From Shiraia sp. slf14 (taxonomy: Eukaryota; Ascomycota; Dothideomycetes; Pleosporales; Shiraiaceae), in assembly GCA_000498155.1 (NCBI GenBank), contig AXZN01000023.1:124001-188000 (forward strand): DNA of 64,000 nt, written 5' to 3'. The translations under genes and the position numbers were made by a program. The notes under the pieces are model-generated. The model was given only the letters and a program-made list of their open reading frames with translations, had not been told where the DNA came from and did no database searches. This document shows positions 1 to 10,928 of this stretch, one piece after another (the first letter of the stretch is position 1; each line of letters opens with the position of its first letter).

Positions 1-546
1 TTGGTAGAGATCCTCTGGCACAGGATTAGGAAGGAAAAATCCGTCGTTGACTTGGGGGTATTTCTGCATAACAGCCGCATATCTTTGTGTAGCTAATCCC
101 ATGGCGGTTGCGTTGGCAGCTGGGAGGCCTTTCAGAATCATGCCAGTCCGAAAGTCAACGAAGCGGGTTGGAGGAGCGATGGAGTACGGGCTGACGGTGA
201 GGTTGAAGCGCGCATACCACTTGTACACAATGGGATCATTATGGTAAAGCTTTACGCCCATATCAATGGGCTTCCCAGTCTCCGGATCAATGTAGGTTTC
301 TGTATGACCTCCAAGACGGTCTTTGCTTTCGATCACCATGACTTGTTTGCCTTTATCCTTGAGTTGAATGGCTGCATATGTGCCTACAGAACCTCCGCCA
401 ATGACAACGACATCGGTCTTGAGTAGACGATCTGACCCGTAAGAGCCTGGGTTCATATCGTAGCTTCCATAAGGTTGGTTTGGTGCTGCAACAGCAAATG
501 GAACCAGTGCAGCCACAGCCGCGATGGTCGAAGTGAAGGAGCGCAT
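1..546 (-). CDS. Secreted FAD-dependent oxidoreductase (3' part outside window)
   Basis: The gene starts at an ATG at 546 and stays open to base 1, giving the first 182 residues without an intron. The protein opens with a cleavable signal peptide (about residues 1-20, a run rich in Ala and Val ending AVA-AP). A Rossmann dinucleotide-binding fold follows at about residues 44-62 (DVVVIGGGSVGTYAA), ending in an acidic residue (VIES), and then the R-x-GG motif (DRLGGHTETY). This order is that of amine-oxidase-like flavoproteins; the nearest fungal family I recall is the beta-cyclopiazonate dehydrogenase-like group, which also has a secretion signal. The substrate cannot be told because the C-terminal domain is missing. 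The upstream flank to 1804 holds no gene, so it stands alone here. Flavoprotein class is sure; the subfamily is inference. Confidence 0.85.
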   Translation of the reverse strand, partial: MRSFTSTIAAVAALVPFAVAAPNQPYGSYDMNPGSYGSDRLLKTDVVVIGGGSVGTYAAIQLKDKGKQVMVIESKDRLGGHTETYIDPETGKPIDMGVKLYHNDPIVYKWYARFNLTVSPYSIAPPTRFVDFRTGMILKGLPAANATAMGLATQRYAAVMQKYPQVNDGFFLPNPVPEDLYQ

Positions 547-1804
547 AGCGTGGACAGCCTTAAGGCAAAAGACCAGAACGAAAGCTAAAGAGACGCGATA
601 GTCTACAATATGGTGGATAAGGCGTCTGGTATTTGTACAGCGTCCATGATGGTCCTCCCATCATCCCTAGCTCTTCCGGTCCGATCTATTCGATAATGCA
701 ATTTCGAGTAGGACCGCATATCTGGGAACTTCGAGATGTTCGAGGCTTAAACCCGATGAACCGCCAGGCAATGCCATAAGATTGTCATGGCCGTAGGCAT
801 GGTGAATAATTGAAAGTTTAAAAGTGCAAATGGGCAATACCCGTGAAGAACCGAGCCTCTCGTTTCAGGGCATGCTTCGAAGGTTCGGCTCATAGGATTG
901 ATCAAACTCGGCATTTGCCAGCGCACAGCCTTGTTTCTTTGCACCAAAACGGCTCTAATGACGTTAACGATTTTGAAGAAAGCGGCCGCTTCGTACCGAT
1001 TGTGATCGTAAAGCCATGCCAAGACGCTGATCCCCCGGTGATTTCGGAGACACATAGGGTTCTTCTTGCTCGACTTGTGAATTCGGCGGACTAGGAACCG
1101 GGCCTATCAGACTGGCCTTTACACCGAAACAGTGTTCAATTTTATTCCAACAGCATGGCAGCGGTGCATCGTGTTTGTTCACCAGACCCGGAAGGCCCGG
1201 GTAGTCGGACGCTGGGAAATGGAGTGTTTCGTACGAGAATTGATGATGATATCAGATAGAGGTCTAGAAGCCTTGTAATCTGGACAAGGCTATGATGGCG
1301 GATGGCCTGATAGGATGTCAAAGTTGTAAGACGTGGAAGGGACCACCTAGGTACGTAAAATATGTTCGGCGGGCACTAAACTCTTAAGTAATAAGGACAG
1401 CATACCCGTCACAAATGCATCTGGAATCCAGGTTTAGTATTCACTCTGTTTTCGAATCTAAATTTTCTTAAACAGCCCCTCGGTCGGCGAAGCGTTCTAC
1501 ATGTTATGCATTCATGTTAACTAGTGCCTGGCGTCAGCATCTATAACAAGCCTCGTTATATCACTCAAAACTCCCGTTTGGATACTAACCCCTCTCACTA
1601 CGAAAGGAGATTCAACGAAATCACAAAATCAAACCAAGCCTACATACATACATACCCTGCACATCAGAGAGGATCACTCTACATTGAAACTCAATTCAGT
1701 TCAACTATAAACACTTGGGTATTTTATAAGCATCATTCATCATATCCTTCCCAGTCCAATGCCTCAAGCACAGCTCGAAGCTCCACAACCGCAACACTCA
1801 ATGC
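547..1804. other. Intergenic, no gene seen
   Basis: This stretch lies between the divergent start of the flavoprotein gene and the convergent end of the glucosyltransferase gene. Short open frames occur on both strands but none resembles a protein or has matching splice signals. The 5' flank of the flavoprotein gene presumably holds its promoter. Confidence 0.6.
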
Positions 1805-3520
1805 TCATTTCTTCTTGTCTTCAGGCAAAATCTCATGCACTTTCATGTCCAGACCAACCCAGAATTTTCGACCTCGCCACTCGACGGTGACACCGCCCCA
1901 AAAGGCAATGATCCAGATGGGTAATGCAGACATCTCGCGGCCCAGCCAGGCGAAGAAGAATTCTTTGACACTTCTTCTTGCGCCATCGAGAAGCGTTGGG
2001 TGTCCTAAAGCTTTGCCACTTAGCAGGGGCTGAGATGATTCAGATTGGTGGTATGCGCCGGCTGATCGCTGGGGAAGTATGAAGTCAGGTGTATCAGCAT
2101 CAAGTTCGACTGTTTTCGCAGAATGGAGTAGCAAGTACTGCATGTAGTCGACCAAACACCACGCAGCCATGTTGAGGAGCCAGATGATCATGAATGATGT
2201 CCAAGTGGGGCTGATACCGATGCGTGCGAAGAATGGAAGGGTGGTCAAAGCATATGCGCCATATAGACCGCAGAGAATGCTCTCAGTGCCAGGCTCAACA
2301 AAGGTGGCGAGTGTGACTGTGAATTTTCGCACACGCAGCCATCGGATACGCCGATCCATGTAGGCCATGACAGATGTGTGGCTAATGGGCTGGAAGCAAA
2401 AGTCACCAAAGAGCATGGCATGTTTGCCCCAGGTTACGCCTTTTTCTTCCAGTGTAGGTTGATAACCTGGCTTCTCAAATACTTGAGGCTGTTTCCATAA
2501 TGCATCCCCAATCAGATGGTCCTCGCATATGTTGTCAGAGAAAAAGTCAATGCCAGGTGCACGAGCAGGATTCGACGAAGTGATGTAATTGAGCTGGGAT
2601 CGACGAAACATGGTGCTTTTGCCAATGATGCAGGGAGCAATGGCGACTGTGTTGATGGCATTGTAGAACTTGGCGTGAGACGAGGCGAGGAAGGCTTCGT
2701 CGAGACGACCACCGCCACGCTGCAGGATTCTGCGTAATGTGCTGCTTGAATGGTTCCGCGGGTCAGAAGAGCTGCTCGCAGCAATGTCAGAGGTGTGCAG
2801 GTCAGTTGCAGGACGGCCTCCTAGTAATTCCCTGCGTTCTTCCAGGTTCATGCTTTGTGAATCAAGGTCCACGGCGACCGGCGTCTGATGCACAAACTTG
2901 TACTTCATTTTGTCACTTCCATGCTCTTCCCTGTCCTTGAACCCACACAGAAGATCGACCATCCTCCCACAGACGCCTTTGCCAACCCAGACATTGCAGT
3001 CGAGAATCCAGACAATATCGCCCTGAGCCTCTCTGTAGGCGCGACTCATGTTCCTGATCTTTGGATTTGGGCCCAAGACATCCTTGTTTTTGAGCAGCAA
3101 CGGGTCTTCGTCTTCCACGAGAATGCGCACATTAGCATCCTGGAAGTCTCCACACAAACGCTGGAGAACCGAGAGGGCGGGATCGGATCGGGTGGAAACA
3201 CAGAGCACGGTGTCGATCTTCTCCTTGGGGTAGGTCTGGCGAAGACTGGCTGCCAGACATTCATACAGACGAGGCTCCAAGCCCTTGACTGGGCGAATTA
3301 CCGTGACGTGAGGAACATCTTTTGTTGGCAGTTGAGTGACGCAGGTGGCGGGTTGGGGTCGTCTGGAAAAGTATCGAAATCTGCATAGAAAGAATTAGCG
3401 ACATGGCGATACAGGGTCGCTGAAAAGAGCTGCATACAGCTGAGTAAAGCCAATGGAGCACACCAGCCATACAACAACAAACCAGACTAGGCAGGCCGTG
3501 GCAATGAGAATGCGCAACAT
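1805..3520 (-). CDS. Ceramide glucosyltransferase (GT21)
   Basis: The enzyme moves glucose from UDP-glucose to ceramide, making glucosylceramide at Golgi/ER membranes. I join exon 1 (3438-3520) to exon 2 (1805-3380) across a 57-nt intron (GTATGC...CAG, 3381-3437), giving 552 residues. The first exon encodes an N-terminal membrane helix (about residues 3-25); the junction reads QL-FRYFSRRP and runs into the family signature VPHVTVIRPVKGLEP. The D,D,D,(Q/R)XXRW motif of processive-type glycosyltransferases is present: Asp near 94, DCNVW near 155, EDH near 315 and RRIRW near 371-375. Two or more hydrophobic segments lie near the C terminus, which ends in lysines. A Ser-rich low-complexity insertion (about residues 222-250) interrupts the catalytic domain. 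Fungal members are called Gcs1/HSX11. Identity is firm. Confidence 0.93.
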
Positions 3521-6100
3521 GGAGACATTGTCAGTCTCGGTGTTGTGGGCGAACGCGCCCATGCGCAAATAATTTTGTGGAGAGAAAAAGAAGGCGAGGA
3601 AGAAGAGGAAGAGGAATTATCAAGTGGGATGTTGTTCTAGCGAATCTCGCAGCGCGGAGGTCTGCGGAGTTTTGGCTGACCAACGTCGACACGTGCAGTC
3701 TACGCCTAAGACCAAATCAAGAGTGAACAAATCGCAGCCACATGCAGGTACAAGACTCCTTGGGAGTGCTTAGTTGTCGTGGAGGAAAAACAAATCCATG
3801 TTTGTTATATCGCCTTGTTTGCCCTCACTGCCTCTCACGCATGACGTGGCCGTTTGTGGCTCCGAGCTTTCCGCATATTTCCGCAAACTTTCTGCATGCA
3901 GTTCATCAAGTGAAGGTTTGATTGACTTTGGATGGATGGCAAACAATTTGCGACATGGTCGACTCACTGTGATGTTCTGCAAAGGGGACCTGAAGCAAAT
4001 TTCCAGTGTCCTTATGTAAGTAAGCCCTACCAAGACGAATGCAACTAAGAAATAGATAGGGCGAGACCTCTCGAGCCAGCAAACTTTAATTTGGGTTCCA
4101 AAAGGTCTGTCCATGTAAAGGGGGCATGACGAATATATACCGCATTGCCATTTGCAAATCTCAACGCATCAATGGCTATTTAGGCGCATTTTCCACATCT
4201 GGCCAGTGACAAGAAAACTTCCCTTTGCCCGAGTTCCCGGCCAGTTGCAGCTCTTGTCTTTACTGCCACAATCCGTGCGTATGAATACTGACTCAGTTCT
4301 CTCCTCCCCACATACACACCCTGGCCCTTACTCGCGTAGTAATGTCAGGCCTTCCCAACAGTATTCTTGGTCGGTCTTCACCGCACAGCAGGGTTCGCCA
4401 TCAAGACAAATCCCAAAGCAATGGACATGTGAACCATTGCGGTTCAAGTCGCCGATGATGAACCCTTTCGACCCTGTAGAATGTCACTCCGCCCGAATAG
4501 TTCTGCTGGTCTTAATATCTAGCTTTCTACATGCCTACTGCGTACTAGCTGGCGGCAAGTCGAGATCATAGTTAGATCTCCACATCGACTAACCACAGCC
4601 CTGCCGTCGTTTCTAGCACCTCAATTTCCTCTTACAGCGTAGATACAGTGACAATAAGGTTAAAAGAGAAAGCGAGCAACGGTTTACAGGTCCAGACTTT
4701 GGTTCTGTTAGCTTTTAGCTTGATGAGCCGCACTAGAATCGCACTTATGACAACATAGACTGCCATATGCATCAACCTCAAAACCTCACCACAAATGCTA
4801 TCAACATCCATCTCTACTACATAGTAAGCTCGTAGTAAGCATCGCTAATTGCCAATCTGAAATACGCGTATGCGTAACGCAGGGTTCGGTAGTAGGTTGC
4901 CGAGCCGAGGCGTACCTGTCTGGTGATATCCGTAGCACTCTCACTCGACCTGCGCACACGCACCAAGCTCTCACGAGCTAACTTCCTCAAAACAATCTAG
5001 CCCGCATACCATCTTTGCCCCAAAGAAATAGCCACACACGGCTATGCGGCCACTAGAAACCGAAAATTAGTAACCTGCAGAAAATACTCGACTGGTGGCG
5101 ACTTTAATTCTCCTAACTTTCACCCGCCCTGTTCCTCACCAAAACCACACCCTGTATGAACGACCAGCCAATACACAAGGCATTGAACCCACCTAAAATC
5201 AAGCAATACCTCCATCTCCCCTCGCTTACACAACCCCCCGACCACCAACCCTCTCTAGAAGAACCCACCTTGCAAGGCACGCAGAGCGATCATCACGAAC
5301 TACCGCTCACTACACGAGTAGTTGCCGTCTCCAGCCCGCGTGTCCCAAACGTAAGTGCAACTCACCAAGGAGTGGGTCCCTTCTCCGCCCCCTGTCAGTC
5401 CAGAAGCGGCCACAGCACCCGTCTCCTACTTGTCGACTAGTCTGCTATTTTCCCAGCGTATGAGTAGCAGTCTTATGCTTTTGCTTGGGGATCAACCATG
5501 CTGGGAAGTGCGATCGACAAAGGGGAACACGGGTGTTGAAAGCGGACGAACGAGGCGATGGCTAGGAAGGGAATGGAATGGGGCGTGTGTGGTCAGCGTC
5601 TGTGGAAATCGAGGTTCTGGGGGGGTGGGAAGCAAATGCCATGGGGGGGAGACGGGGAGGGTATTAAGATATGGGTTCGCCCTGTGGTAGTGTGTGTGTG
5701 TGGGTCTGGTGAATGCGATTGAATGAGTTTCGAAGTTCTTTTCTGATATCATCCTTACTACCGCTCCACTACTCTACTCTACTCTACCTTACTACCTACC
5801 CACGTCTCGTCTCATCTCGTTCTCCCTTCCCTTCCCTCACCTCGATCCGAGCCCTACCGTATTCCCCGTACGACCACTGGCCAGACCTGACTCTCAGCGA
5901 ACTCTATTCTCAAACTACATTAATTCGTGCAGCACACGACACACATCTACATCGAGAGAGGCAAAAAGAACGGTGTCCCATCAGCTCACTCCACTTGGCC
6001 AACTTGCTATAACAATTAGTGCCCGTTGTCCGTCTGGCGCGGTGGATTTGGGACCCATTGAATCTTCCCTTCTTCCTCCAGCGCTCGCTGCTGTAACACC
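3521..6100. other. Long gene-poor intergenic region
   Basis: About 2.6 kb with no convincing full gene. The left end is the promoter of the glucosyltransferase gene, with an A/G-rich tract near 3580-3620. The right end (about 5750-6100) is a pyrimidine-rich probable leader of the rhodopsin-like gene. A short TG-dinucleotide run lies at about 5691-5703. A possible cysteine-rich minigene on the minus strand at 4328-4585 is described separately. Confidence 0.5.
4328..4585 (-). CDS. Possible two-exon cysteine-rich peptide gene (speculative)
   Basis: On the minus strand a 47-codon open stretch (4328-4473) follows a good acceptor (CATTCTACAG) and reads HCFGICLDGEPCCAVK and then EYCWEGL: five cysteines, including a CC pair, within 23 residues. 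An upstream GTACGC donor at 4545 and an ATG at 4585 give exon 1 (4546-4585) in matching phase, for a 61-residue product. No signal peptide is seen in this model, so the start may be wrong or the pattern may be chance. I recognise no family. The cysteine spacing is what small secreted fungal proteins often show, which is why it is listed. Confidence 0.15.
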
Positions 6101-7500
6101 ATGGCGGCAGACAATCGCAGTGGGCAGGTGATAGGTGTAGCCGTCACGTTTTTGATCTTGACTTGGCTGACGGTGTGTTTGCGATGCTATGTTCGGTATG
6201 TTAATCCTTTATATACTGATACCCACACCATTTCCTATCACTATCGCATTCATTTCCAACATAACAGCCACACCTATATCCGCTGTCAGAACTACATACA
6301 ACACCCGCCATGCTAACACCTCCCCACCAGAATATTCATAGTGAAAGGCTTCGGCCTCGACGACAAAGTAATGGTCCTCACCCTCTGCCTCTTCACCTCC
6401 TACCTCGTCTGCCAAATCGGCGGCGCAGCCCACGGCACCGGAATCCAACGGCACCTACTTACAGATGAAAACGCGCAAATCGCACTGCGTTTCTGGTACT
6501 TTTGTGAAATCTTCTACACGACATCTACTTCCGTTTTGAAAATCGCCGTGGGTCTGTTTTTCCTGCGCATCACCACTTCGCCGCTGCACATCTGGATCAT
6601 TCGGATCATCATGATTGTGTCGGGCATTGTGGGCGTGGGATACACGGGCCTTGTGATCTTTCAGTGTAATCCGATATCGTACTGGTGGGATTTGAGCCCT
6701 GATGCGACGGGCAAGTGTTTGTCGAGTGCGATGGTGACGAATTTCACGTATGCGGTTTCGGCGCTGAATTCTTTTGCGGATTGGACGTTTGGGATTCTGC
6801 CGATTTTTATTGTCAAGGATTTGCAGATGAAGAAGAGGGTTAAGGTGGTGGTTGCGTCGATTATTGCGTTGGCGGCTATGTAAGTTTTGGTCATGTGTTT
6901 TGTTGATGATGAGGGCTAATGGGTTTGTGTAGTGGTTCTACGGCGACTATTATTCGTCTTCCGTATACTGGTACACTCAACGGTTACAAGGGGAACTTCC
7001 TTTACCGTACCGTCGACTTTGCCATCTGGACCACCGTAGAAGTTGGCATTGGTATCACGGCAGGGTGCATCGCCACGTTGCGTCCTCTGACCAAAACTCG
7101 CTGGGGCTCCTTTGGCTTTGGTTCTACGCGCCCTTCATTCGGTGCTCCCTGGAGCAAAGGAATGCACAGTCGCTCCAAGTCGCGAAATGGCGTGGGTCAA
7201 TGGAGCAACAATCCTACTGCCGGTGCCCAGCCTCTTGATGATATGCAACCTGGTCTTGCAACGAAACAGGTCACGACAACGACCATTACCGGAGGCAGGG
7301 GCGAATCCGATGAAGAGACCTTTTTAGATACCGATTCTGACAAGTCTGGGAGGAAGGGATGGAAGCACGGGATTAGTAAGAACATAACCACAACAGTTGT
7401 GGAAGAGAGGGCTGCGAGTCGGATGGCAGACAGGAGGCGGAGTGCAAGCTTAGACGATGGAGAAAGGGGGAAGCCTGCGAGGGTCCATGACAGTTTCTGA
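6101..7500 (+). CDS. Seven-helix rhodopsin-domain / PTH11-like integral membrane protein
   Basis: Three exons (6101-6195, 6331-6879, 6933-7500) give 403 residues. Introns of 135 and 53 nt have GTATGT/CAG and GTAAGT/TAG borders with TGCTAACA and GGCTAATG branch sites. The junctions restore CYVRIFIVKGFGLDDKVMV and ALAAIGSTATIIRLPYTG. The product matches the fungal rhodopsin-like domain family (SAT4/PTH11-like): an extracellular N terminus, then helices separated by the typical R-x-Y/F...GxDD loop, a LKIAVGLFFLRI helix, the FQCNPISYWWD segment with KC, and a YTGTL...VDFAIWTTVE helix near the end. The last 130 residues are a hydrophilic Ser/Arg/Thr-rich cytosolic tail. Such proteins are thought to act as surface sensors, but ligand and pathway are unknown. 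Coding composition turns from C-rich to G/T-rich within exon 2. Confidence 0.9.
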
Positions 7501-7670
7501 TTATGAAAATACGGGTGTAGCAATGTTAAACAAAAGTCGAAAATGTGGTGTACTATTTCATACCTCGAAGTTGGAGAAATCTTAGAGCCCATACACGTAT
7601 GGCTAGTTGTATCTTATTAGATTAATGATTCAAATCTTACGCTATTATTCAATTACCAAGTTGCAGAAAC

Positions 7671-9413
7671 TCATGCCTTGGGTTTCTTGCGGACTAAGCC
7701 CGCTGATAATGTGGTAACGCTATTCACTGGTACTTCCGCAACTGGAGTAGGTTCGATTTTAGCTTTCTTCCTGACCAGATTGTCGGATAGAGCTTGGGCG
7801 CCTTCAATGCTCTGTGCACTCGATGTAGTCGGCCCTACGTCGGGCTTCCTCTTCTTACGAACCCCCATCACAGTGGTGATCGGTGCAGCACCGTTGGGCG
7901 TAACCGAAGACGCAATGTTTTCTTTTGTTCCTGTTACCGTCCAGCTCCAATCGCTCAGGCCTCCCAGAACAGCGATTTCTTCTCTCCACCTTTTAGTGGC
8001 CTTGGCTGTATAAGGACGGGTACTGAAGTTTTGCTGTATCAAGATTTCGTGTGCTCGATTGTAGTCTTTGGTAGAAAAACATATTGTTCCTCGTGAGCTA
8101 GATGGCCAAACATAATACGGACTAGTCTCGGGAACCGTCTTCGATGTGGACTTGCTCGATGCGTTCGAAGCATTAGATAAATCTGAGGACATAGTCTTAA
8201 TCCGAGGCAACTTGAGGGGAATCGGGCCATATTCTGTCCCTTGATTCCTTTTCTTTTTAATTGGTTTTCGCCTTCTCGCCTTCAGGGTGCGCTCTTGCGA
8301 GTCGATCTGTGAGGCACTTTGTGATGCAGATTGTTGGGATGGCTCATCTTCGTCCTCTTCAGGTATCGATGGCTTGGGTGGACTAATAACTACCCAGATG
8401 AAACCCACAATTCTTCCAGATGAACACTCTTGTCGGAATGCCATAAATTCCCAGAACTGATCCAGTGTCTTGACACTCTTCCATATGCCATTACTCCGTG
8501 AGGGTGTTCCTCCTTCAGCCACCATAGCATCGGTACCTCGGTCAGGAAGTTCTTCGTCGAGCTCGTCAAGAAATCTTGACTTGGGGTCGTCGGGAAAGTG
8601 TGGCACTAAGCAGCGTGGGGGAGCGGCAGGGCTCGGGGCAATCTGCAACAGCGGATGGGTTGCTGCCCATCTACGTGGGGTGTTTGATACGGGCGAGGGA
8701 GGGACATAGCGAAGGGTATCGTAAGGCTCGAAGCCTGGGATCACAAGGTATCCCTTTGCCGTTGCTTCTCCTGACGAATGCAAGCCATTGACACTTCCAT
8801 TCTCACCCTGAATAAGCCGGTCAGGAAAAGGCTTCCTCTCCTCCTCAGCCTTGTATTGCCACACTATAGGATCGAGGACCTTGCACCACCATTTGACTAA
8901 TCCCCTATCATCCAGGACATGTTTGTTCTTGTTGTCAATGCTTGCGGGGAACAAGTACTGATCTTGAGCTCTTGCAAATAATGAAATAACTAGCTTCTTT
9001 CCCTCTCTTTGCCGTTCGCGTGCCAACCATGATACGAACGTCCCACATATAACTTTGAGAGGCGAGCCAGATTGTGATCGAGGTAATTGTAATTCAGAAA
9101 GGTAGCCGGTCGAATCGGCTTTTGAAACGAAGATGGTGGTAAGATTGCGGGTGGTGTAAATCAAGACTTCAATGGCAAGGATGAGCAATTCCTCTGGAAT
9201 TTTCGAGTCGGTAGAATCTTTGGGCGTAATTGAGGCAGCGAGTAAATGCGACTCGCAGTAGGTTCGTTCGGACTTTGCATGGGGTGGTGCGGAGAAGAGG
9301 GAGGATGATCTGGTAGGTGGTGTTGAGTAATGATAGAAGGTGAAAGGGACGTCTTTGGGGAGTTGTTCAGCCAACAGCTCTCTCAAAGACTTTGGCGTAC
9401 CAATATTCGCCAT
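7671..9413 (-). CDS. RTT109: Histone H3-K56 acetyltransferase Rtt109 (KAT11)
   Basis: One exon encodes 580 residues from the first in-frame ATG at 9413 (context AGAAATGGC); the frame stays open to 9557 but only from a TTG. Rtt109 acetylates newly made histone H3, chiefly on K56, using acetyl-CoA together with the chaperones Asf1 and Vps75. Family signs are the N-terminal LRELLAEQLPKDVPFTFYH, the IEVLIYTTRNLTTIFVSKAD segment, LKVICGTFVSWLARERQREG, HVLDDRGLVKWWCKVLDPIV, and a late KGYLVIPGFEPYDTLRYVPP followed by GRIVGFIWVVI. The C-terminal part is lysine-rich and low in complexity, with several basic KRR/RKK patches. Its start faces the mL57 start across 235 bp, and a VPS75-like gene lies just beyond mL57. 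Identity is firm; the C terminus is less conserved. Confidence 0.93.
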   Translation of the reverse strand: MANIGTPKSLRELLAEQLPKDVPFTFYHYSTPPTRSSSLFSAPPHAKSERTYCESHLLAASITPKDSTDSKIPEELLILAIEVLIYTTRNLTTIFVSKADSTGYLSELQLPRSQSGSPLKVICGTFVSWLARERQREGKKLVISLFARAQDQYLFPASIDNKNKHVLDDRGLVKWWCKVLDPIVWQYKAEEERKPFPDRLIQGENGSVNGLHSSGEATAKGYLVIPGFEPYDTLRYVPPSPVSNTPRRWAATHPLLQIAPSPAAPPRCLVPHFPDDPKSRFLDELDEELPDRGTDAMVAEGGTPSRSNGIWKSVKTLDQFWEFMAFRQECSSGRIVGFIWVVISPPKPSIPEEDEDEPSQQSASQSASQIDSQERTLKARRRKPIKKKRNQGTEYGPIPLKLPRIKTMSSDLSNASNASSKSTSKTVPETSPYYVWPSSSRGTICFSTKDYNRAHEILIQQNFSTRPYTAKATKRWREEIAVLGGLSDWSWTVTGTKENIASSVTPNGAAPITTVMGVRKKRKPDVGPTTSSAQSIEGAQALSDNLVRKKAKIEPTPVAEVPVNSVTTLSAGLVRKKPKA

Positions 9414-9648
9414 TTCTATTCCAAAAGCTAGAATTAATTGTCCCAGATCGATACGCGTGTCGAGAAGTTGAAGCTTGGGGGAGCGGGAGAGCGCGTTTGG
9501 CCTAGCTTCTTTGGGAAAGGTGCCTTTTTCACGCCGCAACTTTTCGAACCATGTCAATCAGTGAAGGACGACAGAACCGCCCGTGTGCCTTCACCCACCA
9601 CGCCAACCTCACCCAATTACCTCCCTCGCCGTAATATAATCAAACACA
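9414..9648. promoter_or_regulatory. Shared divergent promoter of RTT109 and mL57
   Basis: Only 235 bp separate the two start codons (9413 minus, 9649 plus), so both promoters and both leaders must lie here. No clear TATA box is visible. The assignment rests on gene geometry alone. Confidence 0.6.
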
Positions 9649-10529
9649 ATGGCATCCAGACGGCCAATCCGCTGTCTGCTCTCCACCGCATCATCGTCAC
9701 TCCGACCAGCGCAATCATCAAAACCCTCACTTGTGCGGACCTCCGCATGCGCTTTCTCCACCACTGCCCCATCACGAGGACCCGAATATGACACAGAATC
9801 CGCAGATAGACCGCGGTGGCAGCAAACACCACCTCGCATGGTAGCTCCCTTCCGCATACGACCACAAGCACGAGGAGGTGCCTTCAAAGTCAACGAGGAT
9901 CCCAAGCGACTAGACGATGTCTATGTACGAATGCTAGGTCCAGGCGGCGACCAAGTATTAAGCGAGGAGGTGAAATGGCTAGCAGTTACTCACAAGAGCT
10001 TCGACCACGGCCGGAGAGGTTTCAACGACCGATTGGCATATCTAGGTACATCCCCGTAGATGCATACACAGCATACCCACAATACTAGCACAACAGAAAC
10101 TAACCTCACCCTCAAGGCCGGAGAATAATCGACCTCCAAACCTCCCAAGCACTCATCAACTCCCCGCAAGAAACCCCCTGGCCAAGAGACGACAACGGCG
10201 TCCCCCTCCCCGACGAATTCGGCCGCAAACCCTTCCTCCACCCCGCGCTCAACGGCCTCCCAGGCCTCTCCGACGAAGCTGCAAACATGGTCCTTAGCAA
10301 ATCCCGCCTCGCGCAAATAGCAGAGCGCTACGGCCTCGACAAAGTCACCCGCTGGAAACCCAAGCGCGCAGACAATCTTCAGGGCTCGGGTATGGAGTCT
10401 GTGCTGATGACTTCGCTGTATGCGATTGTGGGAGCGGTGGCGTTGGAGCGTGGAGGCGAGGTTGCGAATAAACTTGTTCAAGATAAGATTCTTGCGCCGT
10501 TGGGGTTTACGTTTTCGCCTGATGTGTAG
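9649..10529 (+). CDS. MRPL15: Mitochondrial large-subunit ribosomal protein mL57 (RNase III-fold)
   Basis: Two exons (9649-10045, 10117-10529) with a 71-nt intron (GTACAT...AAG) give 269 residues; the junction reads DRLAYLGRRIIDLQ. The N terminus is a mitochondrial targeting peptide, rich in Arg and Ser with a FSTTAPSRGP cleavage-like site near residue 35. The rest is a degenerate RNase III domain (LAVTHKSFDHGRRGFNDRLAYLG, SKSRLAQIAERYGLDK, then ESVLMTSLYAIVGAVALERG), the architecture of yeast Mrpl15 in the mitoribosomal large subunit. The acidic catalytic set of true RNase III is not kept: the signature helix reads FNDRLAYLG where active enzymes have ERLEFLGD. The gene shares its promoter with RTT109. 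Synonymous codons are C-ending up to about 10370 and G/T-ending after that. Confidence 0.9.
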
Positions 10530-10928
10530 TGCTGGATTTTGGATGGAATGGATGGGAATGGAATGAGTGAGGAGAAGGTGTTGTGCTGTATAGGATGGGC
10601 AGGGCATTAGCATGTAACGTGTATCATGTATCATATGATTAGAGTGAAGAATGCATGAGAAATCAACATGAAACTCCAATGAATTCGGGTCGTTTGATTG
10701 TGTTAGTACTTCGCATATCACTCAACGTCGAGATGTATTTCACAAATCAGATCATCTGAACATGATTGAAACAAATATCATTTTGTCTATAACCAAACGC
10801 CATACATCGTTGTTCCAAGCGCAACCCCATGATTTTCCCTCATATCACATTAGATTCTCATACACCCTTTTCATCCAACCCTACATACCCAAATCTCATA
10901 ACTCATCTTCCCTCGATTCTCCAAGCAT
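10530..10928. other. Convergent intergenic spacer
   Basis: This 3'-to-3' spacer between mL57 and the VPS75-like gene holds AT-rich 3' flanks and no gene. Confidence 0.6.

Noticed and set aside
1524..2033. 169-codon open frame on the plus strand
   Set aside because: It overlaps the 3' end of the ceramide glucosyltransferase gene on the opposite strand and has no family features.
5156..6012. Several overlapping plus- and minus-strand frames of 86-111 codons
   Set aside because: The products are low in complexity and follow the local CT/TG-rich composition; the right part is better explained as the leader of the rhodopsin-like gene.
9414..9557. 48-codon N-terminal extension of RTT109
   Set aside because: It would need a TTG start; the family begins at the LRELL segment soon after the ATG at 9413.
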